From Opisthorchis felineus (Eukaryota > Platyhelminthes > Trematoda > Opisthorchiida > Opisthorchiidae), in the NCBI GenBank assembly GCA_004794785.1, contig SJOL01006405.1:161306-225305 (forward strand): 64,000 nt of DNA, written 5' to 3'. Below are positions 1-13,519 of this stretch, piece by piece (the first letter of the stretch is position 1; every line of letters starts with the position of its first letter). A program made the translations under genes and the position numbers. The notes beneath the pieces are model-generated. The model was not told the DNA's origin, made no database searches, and worked only from the letters and a program-made list of their open reading frames with translations.

Positions 1-639
1 TCGCGTTCCTTCTTGTGTGTCTGCATGAACCCCTTCTCCCAAGGATCTTTTACACCCGACCCCGCTCCATCAGCAATACTAGTGAGTCTCTTCAGTTTCA
101 CTGAGTTTCTTACTACCATTTATCAGTACCGCATATTCCCCCACTTACGCTTTCCGTGACTCTGGCCATACGCCCAACAGCCAAAGGCTACGAAGCCTCG
201 GTAACGGCTTTAGGCTTCAGTTCAAATCGGCCGATCAGATGGTGCCAGTTCTGCTGCCTCTCCTGATCCGTTATTCTGGTTCCATTTTTCTGCAGATTGA
301 AGTTTTTTAATTATTTTTATCACGTACCAGGCAGAAAGCCTCTTGCTATGCCCTCCCTCATATTGTTTTGGCCCGCCACTTTCAAATCTTAACGATAGTA
401 CCTTGTCTCATCTGATATGTTCCCCATAAGAAAGAATGGACCCTTGTAATTTCGGTTCACTGCCCATGCCGCCTTAGGCGTGAGCAAGTTTAAATGGGGT
501 AATACCCACTGTTTATGTCGCCGTCCCTTTTCCACGAGATTCCCGGTACACACAAACCCCACCCGTCATGCACTTCTTCTGACTGTAACTTTATGATCAT
601 GCCTGAAGGTATGCTACCCACTAGTTGGGAATATACACT
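1..639. other. Unrecognised intergenic DNA
   Basis: No open frame here resembles a known protein and no repeat shared with the rest of the window was recognised. The stretch ends where similarity to the CR1-like LINE 3' end begins. Confidence 0.4.
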
Positions 640-1060
640 ATCATCATTATTGTGCCCTGTTTGAACAAGTTCTGGCCAACGGGTTTTTCACAATTAATCC
701 AGCTAGCATAAAGCGGGGACACGGTAAGAATTTAAGCTCAGAGCGCACACTTATTAGGCAAAATTTTTTCTCATTTCGGGTAGTAGTTGCGAGGAATAAC
801 CTTCCTCCGACGGTTGTCCACACCACATCTAGCACCCAAATCAAAGAACCATTGGACGCTTTTTTCATTCAAATCCTCGCGCTGGCAAGCTTACTGCCCC
901 GCGCTGAGAACTTAAAGTGTAGTGCTACACCCTTTTTTCGCTTGTGACTTTCAGGCGAACGGCAGCCGCTGAACGACATTAACAAAACAGACCAGAGAAA
1001 CTTGGGCGAAAGCCTCAATCTTGGGTATCAATCCGTGCGTCTGTGAACCCGTGAATCTAG
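640..1060 (+). mobile_element. CR1-like LINE 3' end, copy 1 (decayed)
   Basis: This stretch aligns along its length with 24,221-24,560, the end of the CR1-like LINE at 23.1-24.6 kb. Shared blocks are the 'CCCTGTTTGAACAAG' start, the 'TCTCATTTCGGGTAGTAG' block, 'AACCTTCCTCCGAC' and 'CTACACCCTTTTTTCGCTTG'. In the better copy this encodes the RT C-terminus ([16 protein letters not shown]) and a frame ending in conserved Trp/Leu-Pro-Pro-Thr-Val residues. Here the frame is broken and only the last 400 bp remain, as expected for a 5'-truncated LINE. The minus-strand open frame across it is antisense noise. Confidence 0.8.
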
Positions 1061-3030
1061 CTTAGCATTCTGGTAAACACATTACTATTCACTTCCACAA
1101 TCCCATCTAAACTATCCGATCACGTTGGCGGCCAAAGCTAAAGCTCAGGTTCGTCTGGTACGCTCCAGTTGTGAACTGTGAGGATTACTCCTCATTGCTC
1201 CACCAACAAACATAGTCCAACCTAAACCGAATTAACCGACGATGCCACCAACCTCGTCCTCCTCCAAACGGTTTTAAACCCTGAATCCCCACCATTCATC
1301 CCTTCAGTGTGTCCAGAGAAGCGCCTCGCAGCCATGAGGCCTAGCTCTCAACCCCTTCACTCTTCAAGGTTGGTCGATAGAGCACTCCGAGTAAATTCAG
1401 ACTGTTTGGCAGAAGTTACTGCCATTTACCTTCCCGCCTCACTCAACAGCCCTCTTCCCTCTCATTTACTAGAAGGACCTCTGATTCGCTCAGACCTGGC
1501 AAACTTCAAAGCCTCTGTGCATAGGATGGGATGCGAATTAGCTTTCTTCTAAGACACAACCAATTGCCTGTTTTTCAACTCCTGAAGCAACATTCGATCC
1601 GTCAGATCTTGAAAATGCGTCAATTTTTATAGGCACACTTGCTCTTGAGATTATTCAGCCTATGGAATGCCGTCCCTGGGTCCTAGTATACAGTGCCCCT
1701 TATCGCACCCCACTCGAGCACACAAAAACTGCTATCTTGACAGCATGTAACGAGCTTCACTCTACCTACCCAGTTCAATGGCTCAAAAAACCGGAACCAT
1801 CTTTGAGCTACCCAATGCTAATGCGATTTGTGGATGGAAATGTTGTAACACGCCTACTGACATCCCACGCCCTTTTCTCCTCTACCAAAACATTCCAACC
1901 TGCTAAGTTCAATGCTGCTTGTACTCGCATGCACAGGCAGATTGATTAAAATTCACTCTCAAAATCTCCAGATTCGGCCATTGAAAACTGACAAACGGAT
2001 TCCTCATCCCTTTATCAATCTGCACAAGCCAATACGCTTATGGTGGCTCAGTCTGTGAGTCAATCACAGACTTTTCATGTGACCAGCTCCTTGGACAAAT
2101 ACGAAACCGGATCGCCGTTCAAGCATGTGCGCATAGAAGCCGCGAAACCCCTGCTTTAAACAACAGCTTGCTGAGTGTACCAATTGATCTGGCCACTTAT
2201 GCAGTCTCATCAAAATATGTTAGGCTCAACCAGTCCGTCCTAACGCTGGAGTTAGCATGCTATCCCCAAATATTCAATACTCCAGCATTGATCCCCTCCC
2301 AAATATTCATTGCTCTGGACTTTTTCGTGTGTTATTTCGGCATAGCATCGCGCCGACTCGTGCCATGACGCCTGCTTGTCGGCTTCAAGCCCCGCATCGC
2401 ACGCTTACGATCATCATCCGTCCACTTCTACCTTTGGGTACCTACCTACGTTATCTCTGACCTCGACCGCGCCAACAACATTCACCACTGATTTAACCGA
2501 TGCGGTATTCAGCTAATACCCGAGGCTGCAGTCGAAGATAACAACACAGGCTCTTCCTCCAGGCCCCCTGACCCATTAACCCGTGAGTCTCTGAACCGAA
2601 GCAGCTCTTCTGTCGCGAACACCTGCTGCCTAAGCCTGGTATCATAATGCCGCAACCCACAGCAACTCCTCAATTTCCCACCCTTCAATCTCTGTCTACA
2701 AACCTTACCATACCCGGAATCATACGTTATTACACATGTGGACCCTTAAACCATGCAAGCCAGGCCCTTGGCAGGATCCCTAACCCGAAAATATCATTAC
2801 CAAATCTTAGTTCATATCAAGTTCGGCCCCCTGGCTACCAGCATACTATACGCAGCCTCCTCTTCTTCCGAAAATATGTGCAGCTCCACATCTACGGCCT
2901 TAACAAGTTCACCAAATCACACGTACCACGTGCCTGGTAAAACCTCGTATCAGCAACGACCGGTTGCTAGTTTTGAACCCCATCTGCTTTCGCCACCTTG
3001 CGCACCCATTTTCGTCTGAATTGAACACCA
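1061..3030 (+). other. Possible LINE ORF1 remnants or unrecognised DNA
   Basis: Short plus-strand open stretches (1,307-1,552; 1,662-1,949; 2,647-2,940) are rich in Ser, Pro and Thr and lead into the endonuclease region of the CR1-like LINE downstream. They could be the decayed first ORF and 5' part of that element. No diagnostic motif, such as a CCHC zinc knuckle or an esterase motif, was seen, so this is inference from position and composition only. Confidence 0.25.
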
Positions 3031-5720
3031 TTGTTGGCTGCTACCAATCCCTTCACCCTCACAACCTCTTCCTGCACCGTGTTCCACTCCGGACCTTTTG
3101 GCGATTCGGAAGATGACACGGCCGACAACTCTCCATTTGACCGCGTGCCCTACTTCCAAAGACATTCCCTAACCCATAGTGAGCCTGATGCTGTAGCTCA
3201 TGTTATGGGTTCAAACCTACATTACCCACTATTTACCCCTCTGCCACCAGTGCTGGGTATACCTCAACCAGCTCCGAACATGCGCTCAGTAAACTTTAAT
3301 CCCTGTACCCACACTTCCCCTTTTCAATTTCCCCTAATACCAAACTCTACAGTAAGCGTGGTTCGCAACTTCCTTATATGTACGGTTTGCTCGCCAATGA
3401 GCCTGTCATTAAAGCTGTTCAATACCTGCTCGTTACTGCCGAAGGCCCATAATCTCCGAGCCTACGGTGCGATTGCAAGACCAAATCTGCCTTGTGTAAC
3501 TGAAACATGGTCATCCGTAGAAACGGCTATCTAAATCCATGGCTATAATATCCACCGCTACGACAGGAAAACTCTAGGGGTGGTGCTGTGCCATCAAATT
3601 CAAATCGGAATATCTCACAGCCCTCATCGTAGACTCTAACTCCGAAGGGATTACAGAGGCCATATATATCCCCACAGAATAGACCAACTGACCGACATGT
3701 ACCAGTAGGCTGCGTATATTTACAGCAGCACCCTCCTCTGCCTTTATCACCGACTTGTCCCGTATTATCTCCTCTGCGCATGCCCTTCCTCATTCGTCTA
3801 ACTTTGTACTGGATGGCTTCAAACTGCCGGATATCTCCCGTAGCCTACATACCCAAGGCCTGGTATTCTCACACGAGGGTCATCTGGCCACAGCTGCAGT
3901 TGGTCTACGCTTCCCATGAGGTTATCACTGGAGAATATCGGAAATCTCACAATTTCTCACTACTACTTCGCATCAGTGGGCCCTAAAGTGACAGATTGTC
4001 CCTGCGGGTATTTCTCGAATGCTGTGAGGAGAGCATCGTCCTCGGGGCCCCTTCTACCGAAATTACTCATTCGGCTGTTCCGTGGGCGTTGTGACCCGAA
4101 CGGTCAATAATTTGTTTGTTCCAACGAAAGTTGTACTTTCACCGATCCTGTCTGTGCAACGAACCATCCGAAATTTTTGTTTGCTAGCTACCAATTCCCT
4201 CTTCTTCCCAAACTCAAACCCATAAACCCTGCCACGCATTTTGCAGCTCCTAACAACCAAGGTGGACACCCATCTCCCAGCAAAGGAACCATTTCCCTAG
4301 GTGATGTTTTTGTCCCTCTTCAAACCCTTAAGGACAGTGTCGCGCTGGGGGCCGATGTTCTCCTATCCCATGATCTGAGACATGGCGGTCACGATGTCAA
4401 AATCCTTATCTGAAATCTTTTTACCCACTCGATCAACTCTGAAATTGTTGCCTTCCAGGGAAAACAATCTATGGCTCGTCCGCATTTTAAACCCGGCTCT
4501 AGTCAAACTACTTCCAAGTACAAGGGGATTTACCATACCATCCGTTTAATGAGAACCATTAAAGAGCTGATCGAAGGCCTGTTAACCAGGTTCCTCATAG
4601 CTACAAGTGCCACAGGTGACCAACAGTACGGTTTCCTGTCCCAGAACTCCGTCATTGGATACCAGATTCGCTTCTTTGAGGACATCAGAGCAGACCACAA
4701 TGCCGGGCACTCCACTACAATACTCCACTCGAGTGTCTAAAAATATTTTGACCAATTCCCTCATGTATTCCTACTACAGAAACTTAGTTGCGTTGGAAAC
4801 ACTGAGGCCTTGGTTCAGTGGTGCACCTCCCTCCTATCTGATAGGTCACAAATGACAAAAATTGGCTAGGCCCTATCATCTTCCTACTGTATATCAACAA
4901 CATCTTCGGCACCGTGTCCGATGGTAAGTTCTTCCTCTTTCCAGACTATATAAAAATCTCCTATGAATTTTCCCCTCTAAAAAACGATTGATTTTCACCA
5001 TATCCAAAAGACTCGGACTCTTTGATTTGCTGGCCAAATGTCTCTAGCCTAGGCTTCTTTTCTTCCAAGTCAGAACTACCTTCCTGCCGCTGCTCCCTCC
5101 CAGCTGGCGCGTTCACAAGTGATGGAAAACTCGTCACTCATTCCACGGAGAGCGAAGACCTTAGTCTCAGATTCTCTTGCACCTTTAGCTTTCCTCGCCG
5201 GGTCCAGTTCCAGGTCACCCGAGCATGTAACCTGATTTCACCTTCGAGACAGATGTCGCAGGTTTTAAAGCCGTGGGTGCAACCACTCATGAAAATCTGT
5301 CCCGTATTCTCTTCCCTTTATACCTAAATTTGCAGACCGGGATTTGAAAGCGTCCAACACTCAGTCACCAAAAATTAGTTCCCACAATCCAGCCCTCTCT
5401 CTTACCGCTCCCGCTGCGTAATCTTTGGCCTTCAATTGCTATGGCTCAGATGGGTTAAGCTAAACCTCACTCTCCTACACCGTCTGTTTCAATGAACTAC
5501 CCTTATAGCAGAAACTAGACCAAACGTAAATTCTCGCTCTCGCTGTGAATTCCGTAACTCCAGTGAACCTTTTAGTGTGCCCTCCAGCTCTTAAAAACCT
5601 GCGCCACTGCTTCTTCCCAGCTTACTGCGTTCGCGTCTGGAACAATCTCCTTGAACAGCCTCGAAATAGCACACACCATTGTGCTTTCGCAGTCACTAAA
5701 TAACTTTCTTACTTGTGAAG
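3031..5720 (+). mobile_element. CR1-like non-LTR retrotransposon, endonuclease-RT region, inactive
   Basis: A decayed second ORF of a CR1/Jockey-type LINE. The open frame at 3,031-3,534 ends in an AP-endonuclease-like N-terminus (SLLPKAHNLRAYG, then CVTETW, the usual start of LINE endonucleases). A diverged block at about 3,750-3,850 (VLDGFKLPDIS) resembles the GDFNLPDI motif with the catalytic Asp and Asn lost. RT fragments follow in other frames: QQYGFLSQNSV at about 4,620-4,650, the motif A/B region at about 4,740-4,860, LGPIIFLLYINNIFGTVSDG at about 4,870-4,930 with the YADD motif decayed to FPDY, and the RT C-terminus at 5,040-5,300 (LSLRFSCTFSFPRRVQFQV). A final stretch near 5,600-5,700 resembles the CR1 C-terminal Trp/Asn-Asn-Leu-Pro pattern. 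Stops and frameshifts are frequent, so it encodes no protein. The clade is inferred from motif layout. Confidence 0.75.
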
Positions 5721-6255
5721 CTGCTGCCGCCCGATTTCACTACCAACTACAGCCGATCTCTGCGAATCCGGCGTAATGCACGTCTGAGTCCAACGATAGT
5801 ACAGTTGGCGGGAAAAATGTATCCTGTCATTACATCCTGCTACCTGCTTGATTTTCTCCAAGCAACGGTTACCTGTTGAACGCCTGCTTGATTGTAGTGT
5901 GTTACTGGCCCGGCTTTTTTCCAAACAACTTTTGCCTCGTTCTAGCCAGGTCTCTGCCGTGGATTATACTGTCAGCGCTGTCTAATGAATGGCGCTTGTT
6001 CTGCCTAGATCTAAAATAAACAAAACATAAGTATGAGGTTTTCAGTCCTGGGGCGAATTATGAGCCCACAAAACGGTCTGTTTGATGACGCCCAATTGAC
6101 GACACTCATGTATGCCTCCACATCCCGTTAAGCACACATGCATAACGTTGCGAAGCGCCTCTGCTTGACAATGTGATTCACACCAACGCTCCTTCACCGC
6201 TTAGCCATAGTGTGCACGCTCTTAGCATCTTCAATCTGCTCCCACTGCCCCAATG
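5721..6255. other. Unrecognised DNA, possibly LINE 3' UTR
   Basis: It lies just after the CR1-like LINE and may include its 3' untranslated region, but no boundary, poly(A) tail or target duplication was visible. Confidence 0.25.
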
Positions 6256-6580
6256 TTAGCTGCCATTTCAGTTGCCTCCTCCGCGACCTGACTTTCCCAG
6301 CGGCTGTTTGCTGTTTGCTTGTTCGAACTGACTGAGCTGTTTCAAAGGCCCGGCTTCCCCTCTGACCGGATAAAACGACTGGTAGCTGGGGTTCTTCATT
6401 ATTGCACAAGCCGCAATTATGACCACTTGGTGGCTTGCCACCTTGCAGATCTGGTAGCATGCACGAGGGATATGCCCTGCAGGGAGGGTTACCCTGTCTC
6501 GCTGTGAAATTGTGCGTTCATATACCCGCCACCTCTCCGGTAGCACGGGTGCATCGCCCGTCGCCCGTGGTTCTGAGCAT
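6256..6580 (+). repeat. Unknown interspersed repeat R, copy 1
   Basis: Its two ends match the reverse complement of 9,795-9,989. Shared landmarks are TAGCTGCC at the start, the GGCTGTTTGCTG / GCTTGTTC block, GACCGGATAAAA, and GTAGCACGGGTGCATCGCCC at the end. This copy carries about 130 bp in the middle (about 6,400-6,530) that copy 2 lacks. No coding potential is convincing. The two copies face each other across 3.2 kb and could be terminal inverted repeats of an unknown DNA transposon or two independent dispersed copies. Confidence 0.6.
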
Positions 6581-9500
6581 GCACTTTATTTCTGGAAATC
6601 CTAAAAAAGCACTGTCGTCTTCTGCTTGCAGCTTCTGAGTTAAAAATATTCCGGTTTTGCGATTCATCTGGCAACGCTATAAACTACAAATGATGAAAGA
6701 CTGACATTCCGTCTGTGGAAAAGTTTTTAAAAATACACATGGGGTAGCCTGAAGATACTCTGCGACATCCGGGGCTTACGTCGGCGTGCAAAGCTGTGGT
6801 CACCTTCATCTTAGTTGAGGTTGCGTCGCACCAAAGCCAATTCGGTTAACCATGTAGTGGTCTGGGAACCCAAAAAAGCTACTTTAGGAAGAGTGTGTGG
6901 CAAAGAAATAAATATAGTTGCTCTGAATTGAGTACACAATAATAAAATGGGTCGAATGGAACAGACTCACTAAGAATTTTTCTTTTTAAAATAGTTCGTC
7001 GTTCGCCCAGGTCAGTGAATAAATAATAATCCAATCGTGGATGTCCAGGGGTCTTCTTTCCGGGAAGCTCTCATATACAATAAACGCCGAAGACAGTCTG
7101 AAATGTTTTCATACCAGAATTAGCACATGAAGCTCGCGAATGACCGCTGTAAGCGCGAGTGAAATGAGAAGATAAAGTCGGGGATTGCGACCACGCCTGT
7201 ATTGCATGTAATTTTTGTACAAATGCGCGTTTTTTGTGGTTTTGCCCATTCAAACAAAAATCGTTTATGAAATTGATGAAATACGTAACGTTATAATGAA
7301 AGCAAAAGAAAGGTGCAAAACACCACAACCATACATGATACACACTCCTCTATACTGCTCCAAGTTGTGGCCACATGCTGTCAATAAATAAATAATATAA
7401 TGAAATTCCCAGTCCTTCACTACAACCTTTCGAAGCTAGCGTTTATGAGCTTCTTCATTCATGCAGGTTGTCCGCTTAGTAGGATCGAGGTGATGCGACT
7501 CAGCGTTCTTGCTCTCGTCTAGCTTTTTTGTGGCTCTCTCAGAAATGTCAGACACTTGGTTGAGCAGAAACGCCTTTGCAAAAGGGGGTTTAAATCGCGG
7601 ACCATCAGCTTGCCATACGCCATACAGTGGCATAACGCAACGTTTATAGGCATGTCTGCTAATTTTCAGGTGACACGGCAAAAATATTTGTTATTGATTT
7701 CCGGACCCAGCTTTGCGTGTCTCAATTGTTGTCGCACTCTTCGACATACTACACCGCCGGCCTATGGGTGGTATTTGAGTAAACGGGCAAGCAGGGCATT
7801 CGTTTTTCACAGTAGCTGGATACTTCATCCCACAATTGTGGAGCCTATCACCTAAGAGGGCTTGCTCTGGGGGTTTCAAGCGTTGCTCTTAGAACAGGTA
7901 TGACTGCAGCTTCCGGCGTGATCCACGCCTGAAAGAATAGGGGTTTAAGGAATCCCGTAAATACTGTAGAATTGTTCCTCACGCGCAGAGTGCGAAAGCA
8001 GCACGATAACATGTTGCAGTTAAATGCACGCAATAACCGCGGATTTTATGCCATGGGTGACCTTGGGCGGTTTAGTAAATGGCCTGGGTCACAAAAGGCG
8101 AAAATGTAGATAGGGATGGAAGAATCCGAAGCGGAGACAAACGGCGAGTCTTGTCTCATAAAAGTGGTTTACACTGAAACTAAGTAGACCCACTGGTGCC
8201 ACTGTTGTAGGGAAGTCGGATGTAAAGGATAGTTTTGATGGGGAGATAGTGCCAATGCATATGGCAAAACGAACACAGTAAATGAAATTGAACTTGTGGA
8301 AGAGGCAACCAAAATTGCAGCAGGAAACAAGGTGGGTTCAATCCGAAGGAATGTTTCAGCGGGTTAGAATAAACTGATCGCAGTTGCAACTACAGGTCCG
8401 GGTGCGAGAGATGTGAAGGTCGAGGGTAGGAAGAAAATGGTTGCGGGAATGCCATCAGACAGGGTATATCAGTGGCATGCCATCAGTGTACTGACATACT
8501 TCGGTTCCTGGACAAACCCTCAACGGGCGTCAATGTTGCAGCAATCGGACAAGGGGTACGCATTTCCGTGGCAGTTGGATCTGGGTTAGACGAAGAGACT
8601 GACACAGCTAGAGTCGGGCCGATATGGGGTCACATATAATTTTCAGCTGGAGGACTATGTGATTGTATACCGGGGGCAGCCAGATTGAATGAATAACGGT
8701 TGTACGGGGCGTTTGGTGCAGCCACAGCCAAAGTTTGAAGCTTGGAAAGAGGGGGAACGAGGACGAAATAGAATGAGAGCAGTAGCGTCTGGTAAGTTCC
8801 GGGGGCATCAGATAAAACGATGTCCAACAGAAAAAATATGAAACGGGATGACAGCAAGCCAAATGAACCTGCAAAAGGGGAATTTTTGTTGGCTGATCTA
8901 GCTGCAAGGGACTAGCTGAGGTTGCCGATGTAGTTTGAGGACAAAACAAATCATTATTGATGGGCTTCCAATTAACGTGTGTGCGGTACATTTTGATCCC
9001 GATGCAAGGGACTATCATTAGTAGTAAGAGCTGTGTCTCGGGTTTGCGCTGAGCGTCAGGCGGTCAGAAGGCGCAAGAGTATTTGCGTAATTTTTGGAAG
9101 GTGAGGACTTGCCCGCCGATGTATCGAACGAGAAGGCTAGCCGTTAGACTAGTTGGTACGAGCGACGACAGGGTGAGTTAGACAGGGAGCTGAAATAACT
9201 TTTGGCTCAGCTAATGAATCCAATCAGCGGGTCTTCGTTGAGCCAAATGTGCGGGGGTTAAGGTGAAGCAGGATAGCAGACAGATAATTACCGGTTGAGC
9301 GAGAGCCTATGAGATAACGGATAAGATCTGTAGTGTAACTGGGAGTTACTAGATGAACTGAACAGAAAGGTAAGAGTATGATTCGGCACTCACTGAGTCA
9401 CTGCTGTTGGGTTCAAGCAACGAATGGTGCATGGCAAAGATAAACAACAAGCGCTAGCCGTGACTGCTGGTATTCAGGGAATAATAAGGTTATTCCATTT

Positions 9501-9794
9501 TATAAGTATATGATCACTTTGTGGCACAAGCTGAAAGAACGCATGTGTTATGTCTGGCTGATGAAGTGAACTTGGGGTGGTGCCAGCCCAACCAAGACGA
9601 AGGAGGCAACGCCTTACACGTCGATGTTAGCCGTGTCTAACCCATGCATATATTATTTTAAATCCAACGAAAGGACAGCTGTCATTCGCCCGTATTTCTT
9701 GGTGTTTACAGACAGGTGACAACCGGGACAAGTCCAATCTAGCTACAGACAAACAACAACGGTGCTCTTTTATGGTTTTCCTGAATTAAAGGCC
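6581..9794. other. Unrecognised DNA between the two R repeats
   Basis: Only short open frames occur. Minus-strand frames at 8,180-8,389 and 8,608-9,018 are Ser/Pro/Leu rich, similar in flavour to LINE ORF1 or UTR sequence and on the same strand as the CR1-like LINE at 10.7-12.9 kb, but no domain was recognised. No transposase motif was seen. Confidence 0.35.
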
Positions 9795-9989
9795 AGGATC
9801 AGAACCACCGGTGATGGGCGATGCACCCGTGCTACTGGACGGGTGCATTAATAATTGTCTCCAGGTACTAGATATTTTATCCGGTCGATGGGAAAGCCAG
9901 GCCAGTTAAACGGCTGTCATTTTGAACAAGCGAGCAGCAAACAGCCACTAGAAGAGGCAAGTCGCAAAAGCAAATAAAACGGCAGCTAA
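9795..9989 (-). repeat. Unknown interspersed repeat R, copy 2, with a perfect 10-bp hairpin
   Basis: Reverse-complement match to 6,256-6,580 with the middle part deleted. At 9,821-9,848 the sequence forms a perfect hairpin: ATGCACCCGT, an 8-nt loop, then ACGGGTGCAT. Copy 1 contains only one arm, so the hairpin seems to have arisen at the deletion junction in this copy. Confidence 0.6.
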
Positions 9990-10686
9990 ATTTTGGGCCA
10001 TTGGATCAGAATCGAGATGTTTGGAGCCCGTGTACTATGGCTAAACGACGACAAAGCGTTTGTGTGTACCGCCATGTCAGGATCAGGCAAACCACAGTTT
10101 TGGTGTGTGAATGAGTGGGCTATGGAAGCAAACAAGTGTTTCATTAATGGCGAATCTTCAGAATTACTAGTTGATGTGCGTGCACTACGCGTGTTCAGAG
10201 GATGCGGCATGGTTCTGAACATTGAGGAGGTAATGGTTCGGTTTTGTTAAGCTTAGTTTAAACCAGGCAAAGAAAGGCACCAGGTATTAAATAGAGCTGA
10301 TAGACTATTCAGGGGTGGGACCCTGCTTAAAAGAACAAGGAATAATTTGACTGGGTACAAAGGATTAAGGCCGGGGTGAGAAAATATAATGGGGTCACAG
10401 GTGACGGGCATGAAAACATTTACGAGAGCAGGCGCTAGACACTTTCCGCAGCACACACGCTTCAGAGAGCATGATGCGGATGTAGTCCCAGGAAGCGAAA
10501 TGTCTGCATAAGAGATAGATAAGATGGTAACTTATAGACAGGAACAGCTGGGAGGGTAGATGTCGCACGTTCGTGGTAATGCTAGAGGGTTGAAGCTGGG
10601 GAGTGTACACGCCAGGATCAAGTAGTAGGACAGTTGGGGTGGGAGCGCAAATCAGAAGGGCTTAGGGCCAAATTCAACGAAGGTGT
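9990..10686 (-). other. Probable 3' UTR of the CR1-like LINE on the minus strand
   Basis: On the minus strand this directly follows the end of the RT C-terminal frame at 10,687. No conserved protein is seen in either strand. Assignment as LINE 3' untranslated sequence rests on position alone. Confidence 0.3.
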
Positions 10687-12945
10687 CTAGTGTGAGCTGT
10701 AGCGAAAAGACGCTCGGCTCCCCAATAGAAAGGTAAGAATCGAGGGTCTTTTGAAAGCTTCCACGGCTATATGAAATGAGCTCGTTCCATAGTTTCGAAC
10801 ACAGACAAAGGAAATAATATTGTCTAAAGACAGTTCATATAATGGGAGCAAAAATTCAGAGTTGCGGACATTATAGGGAAGCAAGGAAGAAAATTCAAGG
10901 CGGCGGTCAGCTATACAAGCCCGTCGGTAGATTAGGCAATGCAGAAGGTCTAGGTTTAACCTAGTGCGCCTCAGCCATAAAGGATCCAGCCCAAGTGACA
11001 AACAGCCAAGACGATATGGCAGTGTAGATGTTGCCGGAAACAAGTACTTAGTAAAAAAGCGCAGCACATTTTCCACAGCAGTCCAGCATGCCTGCGAATA
11101 CTGTGGGGCAAATTCAAGTTTAGAATCAAGAATGGGTCCTATGAACTGCCCAAAGATGGAAATTAAGCATGATTTATTGTGGAAAGATTGGCGAATGAAA
11201 TCGCATGGTTTGCGGGGTTTTGCCACTTTGTAGCATGCATGTTGGGAAAAACTAAACGCACAGTAATACCCAAGACCTGGGTCCTTAACTTCGGGAAGAG
11301 TAGGAATCGGGAGTCCATTAAGAGTAAGCATCCCAGGAGGAATCTGGAATCGATGTGAGAGGGCTTAGCATTTTGGAACGGCAAAGAAAAGGCAGGAGTT
11401 AGAAGACCGGAGGGCTAAAGAATTCAGATCAGACTGAATGTTAGCAAGAGTAGAAACAGAGTCACTAACCTTAAATGTATAAGCCATCCTAATTTCATCG
11501 GCGAACAGAAAAGGGGAGCCATTAGTGATCAAATCAGTGACATTAGAACAGTAGGGGGCCAAGCACGCCACCCTTAATAACTTCACTGGTGGTAGAAAGC
11601 TGTTGTGAGAAATCCCCGATCTTGGTGACCTGGGTTCTCCCAGTGAAGTAAGAAGTGAGCCAACGCAGCAGCGGGCCACCAATCCCCGTAGATCATAATT
11701 TGTTGAAGAGTGTACCGTAGGGGACCTGACCAAACGCCTTTCGAATATCAATACAGATAAGAATAATACAGAGTCCGGCATCGTAAGCGGACGAAATATG
11801 ATTAAAGAAATCAACCTGGCACTGTTGGCTGACCGCCGTGACATAAACACATACTGTCGATTGTTAAGGGCCTTGGTCGTGAGCAGGTAATCCATGACAG
11901 GGACCTTGATAAGGCGCTCTCGGGTGCATGAGTGTAGTCAGGTATGGTGGATGCCACGATAGCTAGCTGAAAAAGTTCGTGGACCTGACTTATATTGTGC
12001 GACAATGTTTGAGTGCCTCCACTGACTTGGAACTGTGTCAGTGATAAGGGAGATATTAAAGGGATCAAGGATGAGGGTGGGGATGTCCTGGCCACCAGCT
12101 TTTAGGATGAGCGAAAGGATACGGACAGTGTCCGGGAATTTGGAGTCTCTAAGGCGAAAGAGTGAGGAAGTTAATTGTAGAGGGTAAGGTTCGTGTCCTC
12201 AACAGATGTGGTCACTATGGGACCAGGTGGGGGCAATGAGAAGAAAGGGTCGACGCAGAAGGAACATGGCGGCGGGAGAAGTGAAAGTTTAGGGATTCTA
12301 CGATATCAACAGGGTCAGACAGAGGCTCTCCGCTAGCGGCCACAATACTTAAAACTGCAAAGGAATGAAGGAATCAACGCCTGTGAAGGAGGCGCTCCGG
12401 CATCTTAGACTGAAGAGAATAGGCTAAGGCGGTAGACTCCTCGCGCTTTTCATGAGCTAGTTTGGCAGTGGTACTCTCAGTCATAAGTTTGTTAATTAAA
12501 ATAAGGAGGGAGTGGTCACGAGTTTCACGGAATTGACTGCGATACATCCTACGTTTATGGCCTAGAGTAGATAATCTTTTGACTGAACGACAACCAGGAA
12601 CGTAGGAAGCACGTGTGGGAGCAACTAGAAGGTGATGATAGCACATTGCCGTAAAAATGTTGGCCACGCTTTGCGTGTCACAAGAAAGTACTCGTCCCAG
12701 GTTTTGCAGCGCAACGAGTTGCAAAGGCTTCAAGGATGCCAGGGGAAAGGATGAAGGAGCGTAAGGGGCAGGAGCAGGAGAAGGATGAGTACTCGTCCAG
12801 CTGCAAGTGACAATACGATGACCGCCATCAGGGAAATTCGGGCCAACTGCAGCGATAAGACACAGATAACCGTTGACAACGCAGCATTTACGCAGCGCAC
12901 ATGTATCTGGTACGCTTGGTTCCGATTACGACACGGCACTCATCG
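10687..12945 (-). mobile_element. CR1-like non-LTR retrotransposon, RT region, inactive (minus strand)
   Basis: Read on the minus strand from about 12.9 kb downward, this covers the pre-RT linker, the RT domain and the C-terminal region of a CR1/Jockey-type LINE. The linker frame at 12,374-12,733 has a basic segment with RSQFRETRDHS. RT fingers lie at 11,811-12,095. The motif A region (IDIRKAFGQVPYGTLFNKL) is near 11,700-11,760. A GGVLGPLLF motif B' is near 11,550-11,580. Motif C, normally ADD, has decayed to FADEIRMAYTFKVSD in the 11,365-11,895 frame. A long 214-residue frame (10,687-11,331) holds the RT thumb and C-terminus, with CWTAVENVLRFFTKYLFP and GLDPLWLRRTRLNLD. Frameshifts separate these blocks. 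It differs in sequence from the CR1-like LINEs at 3-5.7 and 23-24.6 kb, so it represents a third family. Confidence 0.8.
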
Positions 12946-13515
12946 GTGTGAAACCTCAACTGCCTTTGCAAACTAACGGGATAGAACATGTCTTAACGCC
13001 GCTCACTAGAAGCAAAATCAGATGATTTTTGGCAAAAATATGGGGTTTTCAAAGTCGCGCCTGTTACGGGGAGTTAGTCTAATTCGTTTGCACGTTTCGG
13101 TTATATGTTCCTCGTAGCATTTTTAAGCGAGCAATAGTTCAGGGTCATCGACCGCTACCGACTCGCATTTCATTATCGGTTTGCGAGATGGAGCACGAAG
13201 TCAAACTTCGGCATATTTAAGCATTTTACTGTGTTCTTTACAAATAAGATATCATCCGCAAAATATCCATTGCAAATTTCACTCAGGAAAAGAGTGTAAT
13301 AACTTTTGCATGCGTAGAAGCCCTTAAACATAACAAATAAGATAAATTCGTCCAGTGAACTTCGGCACCACATCGTTTTTGGAGGCTCGCCTCCCATTCT
13401 GCATAATGGTGGAAGAGAATTTGATGCACTGTACAGTGGTGGTAATGGTATGCACATCTGTGGATTATTTCCATCCTCTGATATTTACAACTATTCATCA
13501 GATAATGCTAATGTT
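12946..13515. other. Unrecognised DNA, possibly LINE endonuclease region
   Basis: On the minus strand this precedes the CR1-like RT, where an endonuclease domain would be expected, but no catalytic block was recognised. Open frames at 13,173-13,498 (minus) give no family signal. Confidence 0.25.
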
Positions 13516-13519
13516 AAGT